Part shown: piece by piece, positions 35,028-43,973 of the stretch
Layout of the letters: every line of letters begins with the position of its first letter
Position numbering within the stretch: the stretch's first letter is position 1
Assembly: GCA_913775525.1 (NCBI GenBank)
Contig: CAJYLH010000037.1
Span: 1 to 64,000 of the forward strand
Direction of reading: 5' to 3'
Origin: an uncultured Chryseobacterium sp.
GTDB taxonomy: Bacteria; Bacteroidota; Bacteroidia; Flavobacteriales; Weeksellaceae
Length of the DNA stretch: 64,000 nucleotides
Translations under genes and position numbers: made by a program
Notes under the pieces: model-generated
Seen by the model: only the letters and a program-made list of their open reading frames with translations
Database searches by the model: none
Told to the model about the DNA's origin: nothing

Positions 35028-38000
35028 ATGAAACGAATTCTACTCATGTGTATGATGTGGCTGGCTTCCAGCATGTCTGCACAGATTACCCTGGGCTCGG
35101 GTACAAGCAATGGGCCCGCTCCGATTAGTACCTATTATGGCTACTCGTATGTACAGCAGATTTTTCCGAAATCTGAGATCAATGCTAATGCTGCCGGTAA
35201 TATTACCGGGCTGAAGTTTTACTTATCTTCAACAGCTACGCTTACCAATTCCAATGCCTGGGTGGTTTATATCGGCCATACCAGCAAGACGTCTTTCACC
35301 TCTGCTTCAGATTGGATTCCCGTAGCGAATCTCACCAAAGTATTTGATGGTACAGTAACCAACAATGCAGGAGTCGTAGAAGTAACATTCAACACACCAT
35401 TTGCCTACAATAATGTAGATAATCTGGTTATTGCTGCGGAGGAGAATAAGCAGGGATATGATTCCAATGGTTATTCTGAGGCCATGTATGTTTACGCTTC
35501 TTCCGCGAATTCAACTTTGTACTACAGGAATGACTCTACCAATCCGGATCCGGCAGGAACACTTCCTGGAGGGACTCAGTATGGGAGCAAATCCATTGTT
35601 ACCCTTGTAGGCCTTACGGCAAGTGCAACTCCGTCCTGTCCTGTTGTTACAGCTCCTGCTGCAGCTGCTACCGGTGTTTCGGTTACGCCTACCATTTCCT
35701 GGGGTACTGTAAACGGTGCAACTGGATATAAGCTGTCTGTGGGAACTACTGCCGGTGGTACAGATATACTGAATAACCAGGATATCACGACTGGAAATTC
35801 ATATACATTTACTACCCCTTTGCTGTACTCTAAGCAATATTATTATTCTGTTAATGCATACAGTGCCGGAGGAACTTCTGCAGGATGCGCACAGAATAGT
35901 TTTACAACGGCAAATATTCCGTGCCCAACGGTAACAGCACCGGTTGCAGGGGCTTTTGGCCTCTCTACAACTCCAACCATTACATGGACCGCTGTAACGG
36001 GAGCAACAGGATATAAATTATCTGTAGGAACTACTGCCGGAGGAACCAATGTGTTGAACAACCAGGATTTAGGGAATGTAACTACTTACACGTTCTCATC
36101 AGCCTTAACTGCCGGAACAAAATATTATTATACGCTGAATTCATATAATGCCAATTCTACATCTGCATCTTGTACAGAAAGAACATTCTCTACTTTATGT
36201 GCATCCGCAACGGTGTTCTCTCAGAATTTCGACAGTGTAACGACACCGGACTGGCCAATGTGCTGGGGTAAAGTAGGCAGTACAGGAAGTGCATATACTC
36301 AGGCCAGTACAGCGATGTCTTCCCCGAATAATATGTATATCTATGCATCTTCCACTTCTTCACTGCCTGTAGTTTCAATGCCGCCTGTAAGTACACTGCA
36401 GTCTGGTAATTACAGACTTAGATTCAAGGCAAGAGGCAACTCAACGGCTGGAGGTAAAATAGAAGTAGGATATCTGACCAACCCTGCCGATGCTACCACA
36501 TTTGTTAATTTATCTACTTTTACCACGACAAGCACAACTACAGTTGATAATTTTGTAGTAAGCAATATTACAGCTCCTTCAGGAGTGACTACTTTAGCTT
36601 TCAGACATACAGGAAGTCCTGCATACTCTGTTCTTATTGATGATGTGGTTTATGAACTGGTTCCTTCCTGTGATGCTCCGTCTTTATTAGCGGCTTCAGC
36701 AGTAACGTCAAACAGCGCCACCATATCCTGGACTGCTCCTTCTGTTGCGCCAGGTAGTGGATATCAGCTGTATTACAGTACGTCTTCAACTGCGCCTACT
36801 GCCACTACAACTCCAAGTATTGCCAGTATAACATCCACAACGGCTAACTTACCGGCTACTTTAAGTGCATCTACTCAATATTATGTATGGGTAAGATCCA
36901 ATTGCGGAAGTTCCCAGAGTGCATGGTCTTCTGTACTGACATTCACCACTGACTGTCTGCCTGTTTCAACATTGCCATGGTCTGAAAACTTTGACGCCAT
37001 GACGACTGTGGGCGCCAATGTACTTCCAACATGTTGGGCTTCTACAGCAGGAGGATATAGCTCTACGGAAAACTATACATCTGCAACCAGTGCAGGAAAT
37101 ACTTATAACAATCCAAAGTCTGCTCCGAACTATGTAACAATTTATTATCCTAGTACGAATGCTGCTTATCTTTGGACTCCTAAATTTGCCCTTACAGCAG
37201 GTCAGTCTTATGACTTTACTTTCTATTGGGTAGGTGACGGCCTTACTGGATGGCAGGGAGATGTAGTGGTAAACGGTACACAATCAGCTACCGGAGCTAC
37301 TTCACTAAGCACTTTCCTTACGCCTACGCAAACCGCTACCGGAGGTTCTGAAAGTACCAACTATACTAAAGTGAAAGTAACTTTTGTTCCTACTACAACA
37401 GGAAACTATACTTTCGGTATTAAATCATTGGCTACAACCTATGCACCGTATTATTTAGGATTTGATGATTTCAACCTGATGCTGTCTCCTGCATGTGCAG
37501 AGCCAACAGCATTGAGTGCATCTTCCGTTACCACATCAGGAGCAACCGTATCATGGACAGCACCGGCAACGGCACCTTCAGGATATCAGGTGTATTACAG
37601 TACTTCATCAACAGCTCCTACGGCGACTACAACTCCTACCATTACAGGGGTAAGTGCTACAACAGTTTCGTTACCGAATCTGACGCCGGGTACTACGTAT
37701 TATGTATGGGTAAAATCAAATTGCGGTACATCACAGAGTATCTGGTCTTCATCAGTATCATTTACTACAGCTTGTGTTGCTACTACTGTTCCGTATACCT
37801 TGAATTTTGACAATGTAACGGTACCTTCATTACCGGTTTGCGGATCTTCAGTTAATGCAGGATCAGGTAAGCAGTGGGTAACGGCATCTGCTCCAACCGA
37901 TATTACCGGATTCAATTCCAATGTTCTTAAATACGGATTTGACAGTACCAATGCAGCTAATGCATGGTTCTTTACCCAAGGGCTTACATTAACAGCTGGA

Positions 38001-38522
38001 ACACAATATACAATCTCGTATAAATACGGAAACAATAGTACACTTTATACTGAAAAAATGAAAGTAGCATACGGAACTTCTGCAACAGTTGCCGGAATGA
38101 CCAGTGTACTGGCAGACTATAGCACGATCAACGATAATACACTTCATACAGAAAGTATTACGTTCACGCCAACAGCTTCAGGAACCTATTATTTTGGATT
38201 TAATGCTTACTCTGCTGCCAACCAGTATAACCTTTACGTAGATGATATCAGCATTATCAATAGTGCACTGGGAACTTCTGAAGTAGCCGGTAACAGAAAT
38301 AATATCAGAGTATATCCTAATCCGTTTACAGATGTACTGCATATTTCTGATATTTCCAAAGTGAAGTCAGCCTCAGTAACTGATGTTGCCGGAAGATTGG
38401 TGAAAACCTTTGCTAATCCTTCTGAAACGCTTAATTTAAGTGAACTGAATTCAGGAATGTACCTGGTAACTCTTGAGATGAAAGACGGTTCTAAACAGAC
38501 GATCAAGGCTATCAAGAAATAA
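35028..38522 (+). CDS. Large secreted modular surface protein, T9SS type A (second of three)
   Basis: An 1164-residue exported protein with signal peptide [19 protein letters not shown]. Residues 20-200 form an N-terminal domain containing [12 protein letters not shown] and [16 protein letters not shown], shared with the next gene but not the previous one. Two CP...F.T modules follow (about 204 and 299), then jelly-roll domains starting near 390, 650 and 925, alternating with Fn3 domains near 550 and 825 that share the phrase [16 protein letters not shown] or its close copy. The T9SS type A tail starts at about 1092 (RVYPNPF) and ends KAIKK. It has its own promoter and terminator, so the three genes are expressed separately. 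Probable adhesin; ligand unknown. Confidence 0.85.
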   Translation: MKRILLMCMMWLASSMSAQITLGSGTSNGPAPISTYYGYSYVQQIFPKSEINANAAGNITGLKFYLSSTATLTNSNAWVVYIGHTSKTSFTSASDWIPVANLTKVFDGTVTNNAGVVEVTFNTPFAYNNVDNLVIAAEENKQGYDSNGYSEAMYVYASSANSTLYYRNDSTNPDPAGTLPGGTQYGSKSIVTLVGLTASATPSCPVVTAPAAAATGVSVTPTISWGTVNGATGYKLSVGTTAGGTDILNNQDITTGNSYTFTTPLLYSKQYYYSVNAYSAGGTSAGCAQNSFTTANIPCPTVTAPVAGAFGLSTTPTITWTAVTGATGYKLSVGTTAGGTNVLNNQDLGNVTTYTFSSALTAGTKYYYTLNSYNANSTSASCTERTFSTLCASATVFSQNFDSVTTPDWPMCWGKVGSTGSAYTQASTAMSSPNNMYIYASSTSSLPVVSMPPVSTLQSGNYRLRFKARGNSTAGGKIEVGYLTNPADATTFVNLSTFTTTSTTTVDNFVVSNITAPSGVTTLAFRHTGSPAYSVLIDDVVYELVPSCDAPSLLAASAVTSNSATISWTAPSVAPGSGYQLYYSTSSTAPTATTTPSIASITSTTANLPATLSASTQYYVWVRSNCGSSQSAWSSVLTFTTDCLPVSTLPWSENFDAMTTVGANVLPTCWASTAGGYSSTENYTSATSAGNTYNNPKSAPNYVTIYYPSTNAAYLWTPKFALTAGQSYDFTFYWVGDGLTGWQGDVVVNGTQSATGATSLSTFLTPTQTATGGSESTNYTKVKVTFVPTTTGNYTFGIKSLATTYAPYYLGFDDFNLMLSPACAEPTALSASSVTTSGATVSWTAPATAPSGYQVYYSTSSTAPTATTTPTITGVSATTVSLPNLTPGTTYYVWVKSNCGTSQSIWSSSVSFTTACVATTVPYTLNFDNVTVPSLPVCGSSVNAGSGKQWVTASAPTDITGFNSNVLKYGFDSTNAANAWFFTQGLTLTAGTQYTISYKYGNNSTLYTEKMKVAYGTSATVAGMTSVLADYSTINDNTLHTESITFTPTASGTYYFGFNAYSAANQYNLYVDDISIINSALGTSEVAGNRNNIRVYPNPFTDVLHISDISKVKSASVTDVAGRLVKTFANPSETLNLSELNSGMYLVTLEMKDGSKQTIKAIKK

Positions 38523-38544
38523 TAATCAGATACCATAAAAATGG

Positions 38545-38574
38545 ATAGCGGCAATATTGCCGCTATTTTTTTTG
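38545..38574 (+). terminator. Palindromic terminator after the second type A surface protein gene
   Basis: Perfect 22-bp palindrome (38545-38566, centre GCAATATTGC) followed by eight T. Confidence 0.9.
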
Positions 38575-38651
38575 CTCAAACTTTTATTTTATGCATTCAA
38601 TACAAAAGTTTATTACTAATTTTAATATAAGAATAATTAATTAATAAACCT

Positions 38652-40619
38652 ATGGTAAAACTTTTATTTTCATGCTTGTTAATGATTAGCGTATCATTAA
38701 CCGCCCAGATTAATCTGGGAACCGGAAGTACGGATGTCGGTGTGGCTCCGGTAAGTACTTATTACGGATACTCTTATGTACAGCAGATTTATACGAAACA
38801 GGAAATCAATGCGAATGCAGCAGGAAGTATTACGGGACTGAAGTTCTATTTAGACCCATCCATGTCTTTAACCAACTCATCCGATTGGGTAGTTTATTTA
38901 GGGCATACCTCTAAAAATTCCTTCTCGTCAGATACAGACTGGGTACCGGTATCTCAGCTTGCTCAGGTTTTTTCCGGAGCAGTAACCAATAGTAACGGAG
39001 TGGTAGAAGTAACTTTTGCTACTCCTTTTGCTTATAATAACACGGATAATCTGGTTATCGCCGCGAAAGAAAATACTCCGGGATATGATACTAACGATTA
39101 TGATGATGTTTTTTATATATATGATGGTGTATCCGGTTCTTCGCTCTATTATAAGAATGACACAACCATTCCTGATCCTGCCTCTCCGCCTACAGGAAAT
39201 CTGGTGCCCTATAAATCTGTCATAACCATCACCGGACTTACAGCAAGCAGTCTGCCTGCCTGCCCGGCAATTACATATCCTGCTAATAATGCACTGTCGG
39301 TCCCGTTATCACCCAATATTACATGGATCGCTTCACCTAATGCCACAGGGTACAAAGTTTCTATGGGAACTACGCCGGGTGGCACCAATGTAGTGAATCA
39401 GCAATCTGTAGCAACCACATCATTTATTCCCTCAACGCCTCTTTCGCCCAATACCAATTATTACCTGAGAGTAACGGCAGTAGGAGCGGGTGGAGAGTCA
39501 GCAGGGTGTACAGAATTAATGTTCAAAACATTGCCTCCGCCACCTGCAAATGATGATTGCTCAGGAGCCCTAACCTTAACTGTAAGCCCGAATATGAACT
39601 GTACCAATTCAGTACAGGGATCCACTCTGGGAGCTACGGATTCCGGATTGGTTCCGGATCCTTGTTATGGCGAACCGGATGATGATGTCTGGTTTAAATT
39701 TGTGGCCACCGCTACTTCACATTATATTTCTCTCAGTAACATTGTTTCAGTGGGAAGTGTTCCTAATGATACCGATACCTATTTTCAGGTCTTCAGTGGA
39801 AGCTGTGGTAATCTTTCCAGCATTCTTTGCTCTGACCCTACTGCATCACTTGTTAACAATCTGACTGTAGGAGATACTTATTACATAAGGGTATACAGTT
39901 ATTTTGATACAGGAAGCAACCAGAGTTTTAATATCTGTGTTAATACTTTACCTTCTGCACCTGTTAATGACAGCTGTTCCGGTGCTTTAGTAGCTTCAGT
40001 ATTCCCGTATGCATATACACAGTCTGATGCAATAGGCGCTACCAATAATTCAGGATTTATCACAGCATGCAGCAATGAGATGAATGACGGGACGTGGTTT
40101 ACCTTTACAGGAAACGGAAGTACCTTCACTGTTTCAGTCAATATGCCTGCCGGAAGCAGTTTTGATCCTCAGATTGGGGTGTATACCGGTACATGCGGAA
40201 GTCTGGTATGTGAAGGTACGGTAGATGACGGACTGGAAGGCGGTGCGGAAACTATGACCTTTGCGACTACTGCCGGAACTGTTTATTATGTGAATGTAGG
40301 GGATTACAGCGGATTTACAGATAACCTGGAAGGTGCCTTTACTATTAATATCACCAATAACAGCCTGGGAACTTCCGAAACGGTAAAATCCAAAAATGAT
40401 ATCCAAGTGTATCCAAACCCTTTCACGGAAGTATTCCATATTTCCAATGCGGATAAAGTAACTTCTGCTTCTATTTCGGATATGTCAGGAAGAGTGGTTA
40501 AAACCGTTTCCAATCCGGGAACTGCCATTCATGCAGGAGAATTGAGCTCAGGGATGTATATGGTTACGCTCGAATTGAAAGACGGATCCAAGCAGACGCT
40601 GAAAATAATTAAAAAATAA
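38652..40619 (+). CDS. Secreted modular surface protein with PPC domains, T9SS type A (third of three)
   Basis: A 655-residue exported protein, the shortest of the array. Signal peptide MVKLLFSCLLMISVSLTAQ. Residues 20-200 are the same N-terminal domain as in the preceding gene ([28 protein letters not shown]). One CP...F.T module lies at about 204-295. The jelly rolls of its neighbours are replaced by two PPC-like (bacterial pre-peptidase C-terminal) domains, starting at PPANDDCSGA (about 297) and APVNDSCSGA (about 436), with DDVWFKF and GTWFTF strands. The type A sorting tail starts at about 583 (QVYPNPF) and ends KIIKK. A 77-bp AT-rich spacer precedes it with no clear -7 element. Confidence 0.85.
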   Translation: MVKLLFSCLLMISVSLTAQINLGTGSTDVGVAPVSTYYGYSYVQQIYTKQEINANAAGSITGLKFYLDPSMSLTNSSDWVVYLGHTSKNSFSSDTDWVPVSQLAQVFSGAVTNSNGVVEVTFATPFAYNNTDNLVIAAKENTPGYDTNDYDDVFYIYDGVSGSSLYYKNDTTIPDPASPPTGNLVPYKSVITITGLTASSLPACPAITYPANNALSVPLSPNITWIASPNATGYKVSMGTTPGGTNVVNQQSVATTSFIPSTPLSPNTNYYLRVTAVGAGGESAGCTELMFKTLPPPPANDDCSGALTLTVSPNMNCTNSVQGSTLGATDSGLVPDPCYGEPDDDVWFKFVATATSHYISLSNIVSVGSVPNDTDTYFQVFSGSCGNLSSILCSDPTASLVNNLTVGDTYYIRVYSYFDTGSNQSFNICVNTLPSAPVNDSCSGALVASVFPYAYTQSDAIGATNNSGFITACSNEMNDGTWFTFTGNGSTFTVSVNMPAGSSFDPQIGVYTGTCGSLVCEGTVDDGLEGGAETMTFATTAGTVYYVNVGDYSGFTDNLEGAFTINITNNSLGTSETVKSKNDIQVYPNPFTEVFHISNADKVTSASISDMSGRVVKTVSNPGTAIHAGELSSGMYMVTLELKDGSKQTLKIIKK

Positions 40620-40630
40620 TTGATACTGAA

Positions 40631-40663
40631 GGCGGCCTCTAAAAAAGGCTGCTTTTCTTATTG
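40631..40663 (+). terminator. Terminator after the type A array
   Basis: Stem GCGGCCT/AGGCTGC (one G-U pair) with A-rich loop and a T-rich tail. Weaker than the other terminators. Confidence 0.6.
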
Positions 40664-40790
40664 CTGAAGTTAAAGTAGCTGATTTACAGATAACCGAATG
40701 GATAATTTTAGTAAAGAACAGATGATTTAAGGCTACGACAATCTGGGATTACCAGTTGTAACCGGAATCATTTAACGTATAACAGAACAC

Positions 40791-40824
40791 AAACAGGGAA
40801 GCTTATGCCTCCCTGTTTTATTTT
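40791..40824. terminator. Hairpin between the type A array and the K+ channel unit
   Basis: AACAGGGA/TCCCTGTT with a 10-nt centre, followed by T-rich sequence on the plus strand. It may terminate in both directions; on the minus strand it lies beyond the small membrane protein gene. Confidence 0.5.
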
Positions 40825-40860
40825 TAGCTTTATTGAAAAGCATCGTTATATAAATATGCA

Positions 40861-41022
40861 TTACTTATTTGCCGGAACAGGCTGAAGATCACCAGTGTTC
40901 AATGTTGAAAAAACGGCAGGGAAAAAAGTAACCAGTATAAAGTAAATGACAATCATTAATACGATTAAAGAGAAAAGAATAACGACTAAAGTATTGGGTT
41001 TGTTTTTCTTTGTTGGTTCCAT
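40861..41022 (-). CDS. 53-residue single-pass membrane protein
   Basis: The reading frame starts further upstream, but MEPTKKNKPNTLVVILFSLI is the sensible start: a short basic N-terminus, one membrane helix (about 11-36) and a short C-terminus ending in PVPANK. Not a recognised family. It starts 41 bp after the stop of the K+ channel gene on the same strand, with no terminator between, so it is probably co-transcribed and could be an accessory subunit of the channel. That role is a guess from position only. Confidence 0.55.
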   Translation of the reverse strand: MEPTKKNKPNTLVVILFSLIVLMIVIYFILVTFFPAVFSTLNTGDLQPVPANK

Positions 41023-41063
41023 GATTCTGGGGTATTTTGTTAATAGATATTTGATATGGAAAC

Positions 41064-41891
41064 CTAAGCTAATTTCTTGCCACATTGCTTGCAATACCGG
41101 GCATCATCATCAATATCCTCATTTCCGCACCGCTCACAAACCTTTTCCAGGTTCTGGCGCTTATTGCGCATCTCGGCAGTTACAATTCCGGTAGGCACGG
41201 CAATAATGGAATAACCGGCCAGCATCAGGATAACGGCAAAAAATTTACCGAGCGGAGTAATAGGGGAGACATCTCCGTACCCAACGGTAGTCACGGTAAC
41301 CACCGCCCAATAAATGGATTGGGGAATGGTTTCAAACCCCGGTCTTCCGCCTTCCACCATAAACATCATGGAGCCTACAATAACCGAGAAGATGATAAGA
41401 AACAGCAGGAAAATGTAAATTTTTCTTGAACTGTTTTTCAGGGCCCTTACAATCAGGTAGCCGTCATTCATGAAATCCAGGAGGTTGAAGATCCGGAATA
41501 TCCTCAGCATCCTGAGCATCCGGAAAATCAGGAAATATTTGGTGACCGGAAAGAAAAAACTGAGGTAAAAAGGGGTAAGTGCCAGGAAATCAATGATGCC
41601 GAAAAAACTGAAAATGTAATTCTTTTTGTTTTTTACCACAGCAATTCGCATCCAGTATTCAATGGTGAATAAGATTGAAATGATCCATTCCAGGATAAGG
41701 AAAGTATAGTGGTACTGTTTTCCCAGTTTGGGAATGCTTTCCGTCATAATGATGGCGGTGCTCGCAAAAATAAGGGATAACAGGACAATATCGAATAATT
41801 TTCCGAGCCGGGTATCCGAACGGTAAATAATTCTGTACAGGAACCTCTTCCACAGCACATCTTCGGGAACAAGGTTGTGTTCTCTTTCCAT
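41064..41891 (-). CDS. Voltage-gated-type K+ channel with C-terminal zinc ribbon
   Basis: A 275-residue six-transmembrane ion channel of the cytoplasmic membrane. The selectivity filter TTVGYGD, the pore helix and the S4-like segment FLIFRMLRMLRIFRIF (Arg at every third position) identify a K+ channel of the voltage-gated superfamily. An amphipathic N-terminal stretch precedes S1. After S6 (AGYSIIAVPTGIVTAEM) the chain ends in a zinc-ribbon-like module with four cysteines (C252, C255, C267, C270), in CERCGN and YCKQCGKKL. This tail replaces the larger RCK or cyclic-nucleotide domains common in bacterial channels. It is followed by a 53-residue membrane protein gene. Confidence 0.9.
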   Translation of the reverse strand: MEREHNLVPEDVLWKRFLYRIIYRSDTRLGKLFDIVLLSLIFASTAIIMTESIPKLGKQYHYTFLILEWIISILFTIEYWMRIAVVKNKKNYIFSFFGIIDFLALTPFYLSFFFPVTKYFLIFRMLRMLRIFRIFNLLDFMNDGYLIVRALKNSSRKIYIFLLFLIIFSVIVGSMMFMVEGGRPGFETIPQSIYWAVVTVTTVGYGDVSPITPLGKFFAVILMLAGYSIIAVPTGIVTAEMRNKRQNLEKVCERCGNEDIDDDARYCKQCGKKLA

Positions 41892-41950
41892 GTATCGGTT
41901 TTTTACTTAGTTAAATTATCCCTATTTTCGTAACAAACATACAGAATAAA

Positions 41951-43048
41951 ATGACAATACGCGATGTAATTTTAAAAATAGAAAGCAGACTTCCTCTGCA
42001 GCAGGCTGAAAGTTTTGATAATGTAGGATTGCTGTGCGGACTGCCGGAACGGAATGTAAGCGGAATACTGGTTTGTCATGATGCGCTGGAGTCTGTGGTT
42101 GAAGAAGCCATTCAGAGGAACTGCAACCTTATCGTCTGCTTTCATCCTATTATTTTTTCCGGCCTTAAAACTTTAACGGGTAAAAATTATGTGGAAAGGG
42201 CAGTGCTGAAAGCCATTGAAAATAAGGTGGCTATTTACGCCGTTCATACAGCTTTCGATAACGACTTGTTTGGAGTTAATGCAGGAATATGTGAAAAGCT
42301 GGGATTAAAAAATACCAGAATTCTCCAGCCAAAAAAGAATACCCTGAAGCAGCTTACTGTTTTTGTGCCTTCGGAATACAGCGGTCAGGTAAAAGAAGCC
42401 TTGTTTGCTGAAGGTGCAGGAAGCATAGGATTTTATGATGAATGCAGTTTCGCTGTGAACGGGCATGGGACTTTCCGGCCTGTAGAAGGATCAAATCCGT
42501 TTTCAGGTCAGCAGAACATTCGTGAGAATGCAGATGAGGACATGGTTTCTGTTATTTTTGAAGCTTACAAGCAAGGGAGGATTATTGCCGCGATGAAGGC
42601 GGCCCATCCTTATGAAGAGGTGGCACATCAGGTTTATCAGCTGGACAATGATCATCCATATTGCGGCCTGGGAATGTTCGGAGAGCTGGAGCAGGAAATG
42701 GACGAAAATGATTTTATGATGATGGTAAAAGAAACATTCAGCCTTGAGGTGATCAGGCATTCCGCATACACCGGCAGGAAAATCAAGAGGGTAGGAGTAC
42801 TGGGCGGTTCAGGTGCAGACGGTATCCCTGCAGCGCTTGCTGCAAAATGTGATGCATACCTTACCGGCGACCTTAAATACCACGACTATTTCAAGGCGGA
42901 ATCCCGGATGCTGATTTGTGATATAGGTCATTATGAATCAGAACAATGGGTTACGCAGCAATTATTTGAAATATTGTCACAAAAATTTAGTACATTTGCA
43001 GTCTCAAAATCTAGCGAAAAAACAAACCCAGTAAATTATTTCCTTTAG
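41951..43048 (+). CDS. Nif3-like dinuclear metal centre protein
   Basis: Member of the Nif3/YbgI/YqfO family, ring-shaped hexamers with a two-metal site; proposed GTP cyclohydrolase I type 2-like or hydrolase activity is not certain. The 365 residues show the N-terminal LLCGLP...HDAL region, the metal ligands in FHPIIFSGLKTL and VHTAFDN, a central PII/CutA-like insertion (about 130-235, LTVFVPSEYSGQVKEALFAE), and C-terminal GDLKYHDYFKAES and DIGHYESEQW with the last ligands. It is followed after 2 bp by the coiled-coil gene, so the two form an operon, an association common in this phylum. Confidence 0.92.
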   Translation: MTIRDVILKIESRLPLQQAESFDNVGLLCGLPERNVSGILVCHDALESVVEEAIQRNCNLIVCFHPIIFSGLKTLTGKNYVERAVLKAIENKVAIYAVHTAFDNDLFGVNAGICEKLGLKNTRILQPKKNTLKQLTVFVPSEYSGQVKEALFAEGAGSIGFYDECSFAVNGHGTFRPVEGSNPFSGQQNIRENADEDMVSVIFEAYKQGRIIAAMKAAHPYEEVAHQVYQLDNDHPYCGLGMFGELEQEMDENDFMMMVKETFSLEVIRHSAYTGRKIKRVGVLGGSGADGIPAALAAKCDAYLTGDLKYHDYFKAESRMLICDIGHYESEQWVTQQLFEILSQKFSTFAVSKSSEKTNPVNYFL

Positions 43049-43050
43049 AT

Positions 43051-43827
43051 ATGGCAAAAACCAACGATATTTCAGTTGAAGAAAAATTAAGAGCTTTATA
43101 TGATTTACAGATCATTGATTCAAGATTGGATGAAATCCGAAATACAAGAGGAGAATTGCCAATTGAAGTAGAAGATCTGGAAATTGAAATTGAAGGACTT
43201 GAGAAGAGAGCTGAAAAGTTTCATGCGGATATCAAAGATCAGGATGACCAGATCAAGACCAAGCATGAAGTAATCAACCATGCAAAAACCCTTATTGAAA
43301 AATACAAGTCCCAACAGGATAATGTAAGGAACAACAAGGAATTCGAAGCCTTAGGTAAAGAAATGGAGTACCAGGAGCTTGAAATTCAGCTTGCTGAAAA
43401 AAGAATCAAAGAATTCGGCGCTAAAATCGCTCACAAAAACGAAACGCTTGATGAACTTAACAGTAAGATTGAGGAACTGAGAAACCACCTGAAGTTCAAG
43501 AAAGAAGAACTGGAAGGGCTTATTGCTGAAACTCAGAAAGAAGAAGAATATCTTATTGAGCAGTCTAAGGAATATGCAGGTAAGATTGATGACCGTCTGT
43601 TGGCATCTTACAACAGAATCAGAACCAGCTCTGTCAACGGCCTTGCCGTAGTAGGATTGGAAAGAGGTGCTCCGAAAGGATCATTCTTTACCATCCCGCC
43701 ACAGAAACAGATGGAAATTGCCCAGAGAAAGAAAATTATTATTGATGAGCATTCCGGTAAAATCCTTGTGGACGACGAATTGGTTATGGAAGAAAATGAA
43801 AGAATGAAATCTGTAATTAAATTCTAA
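43051..43827 (+). CDS. Coiled-coil protein of the C4 zinc-ribbon family lacking its cysteines
   Basis: A 258-residue protein of the family with a long N-terminal coiled coil and a C-terminal zf-RING_7/C4 ribbon. The coiled coil spans about 8-185. The C-terminal part aligns with the ribbon (ERGAPKGSFFTIPPQKQMEI and IDEHSGKILVDDEL), but all four zinc cysteines are replaced (Ala, Gly/Ser, Asp, Ser). The fold may be kept without zinc. It is cotranscribed with the Nif3-like gene 2 bp upstream. The family is often placed near RNA or DNA functions, but no role is proven. From memory, flavobacterial relatives also lack the cysteines. Confidence 0.85.
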   Translation: MAKTNDISVEEKLRALYDLQIIDSRLDEIRNTRGELPIEVEDLEIEIEGLEKRAEKFHADIKDQDDQIKTKHEVINHAKTLIEKYKSQQDNVRNNKEFEALGKEMEYQELEIQLAEKRIKEFGAKIAHKNETLDELNSKIEELRNHLKFKKEELEGLIAETQKEEEYLIEQSKEYAGKIDDRLLASYNRIRTSSVNGLAVVGLERGAPKGSFFTIPPQKQMEIAQRKKIIIDEHSGKILVDDELVMEENERMKSVIKF

Positions 43828-43846
43828 TTATAAGATCTATCCCTGT

Positions 43847-43884
43847 AAAAAGCTGTTTCAACCATTTGAAACAGCTTTTTTTCT
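43847..43884 (+). terminator. Terminator after the Nif3/coiled-coil unit
   Basis: Twelve-base stem AAGCTGTTTCAA/TTGAAACAGCTT with loop ccat and a T-run. Confidence 0.92.
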
Positions 43885-43936
43885 TATACACTAAATATTA
43901 ATGAAAATATGATCCGCATGTAATCGGATTAAAGAC

Positions 43937-43973
43937 CATAAAAAAGCCGCTACCCTCAGGAGCGGCTTTCGTT
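43937..43973 (-). terminator. Terminator after the acyl-CoA ligase gene
   Basis: Nine-base stem AAAGCCGCT/AGCGGCTTT, followed by a T-run on the minus strand. Confidence 0.88.

Noticed and set aside
40664-40790. A small gene or small RNA between the type A array and the K+ channel unit
   Set aside because: No frame with a start site, no -7 element and no convincing structure before the hairpin at 40791.
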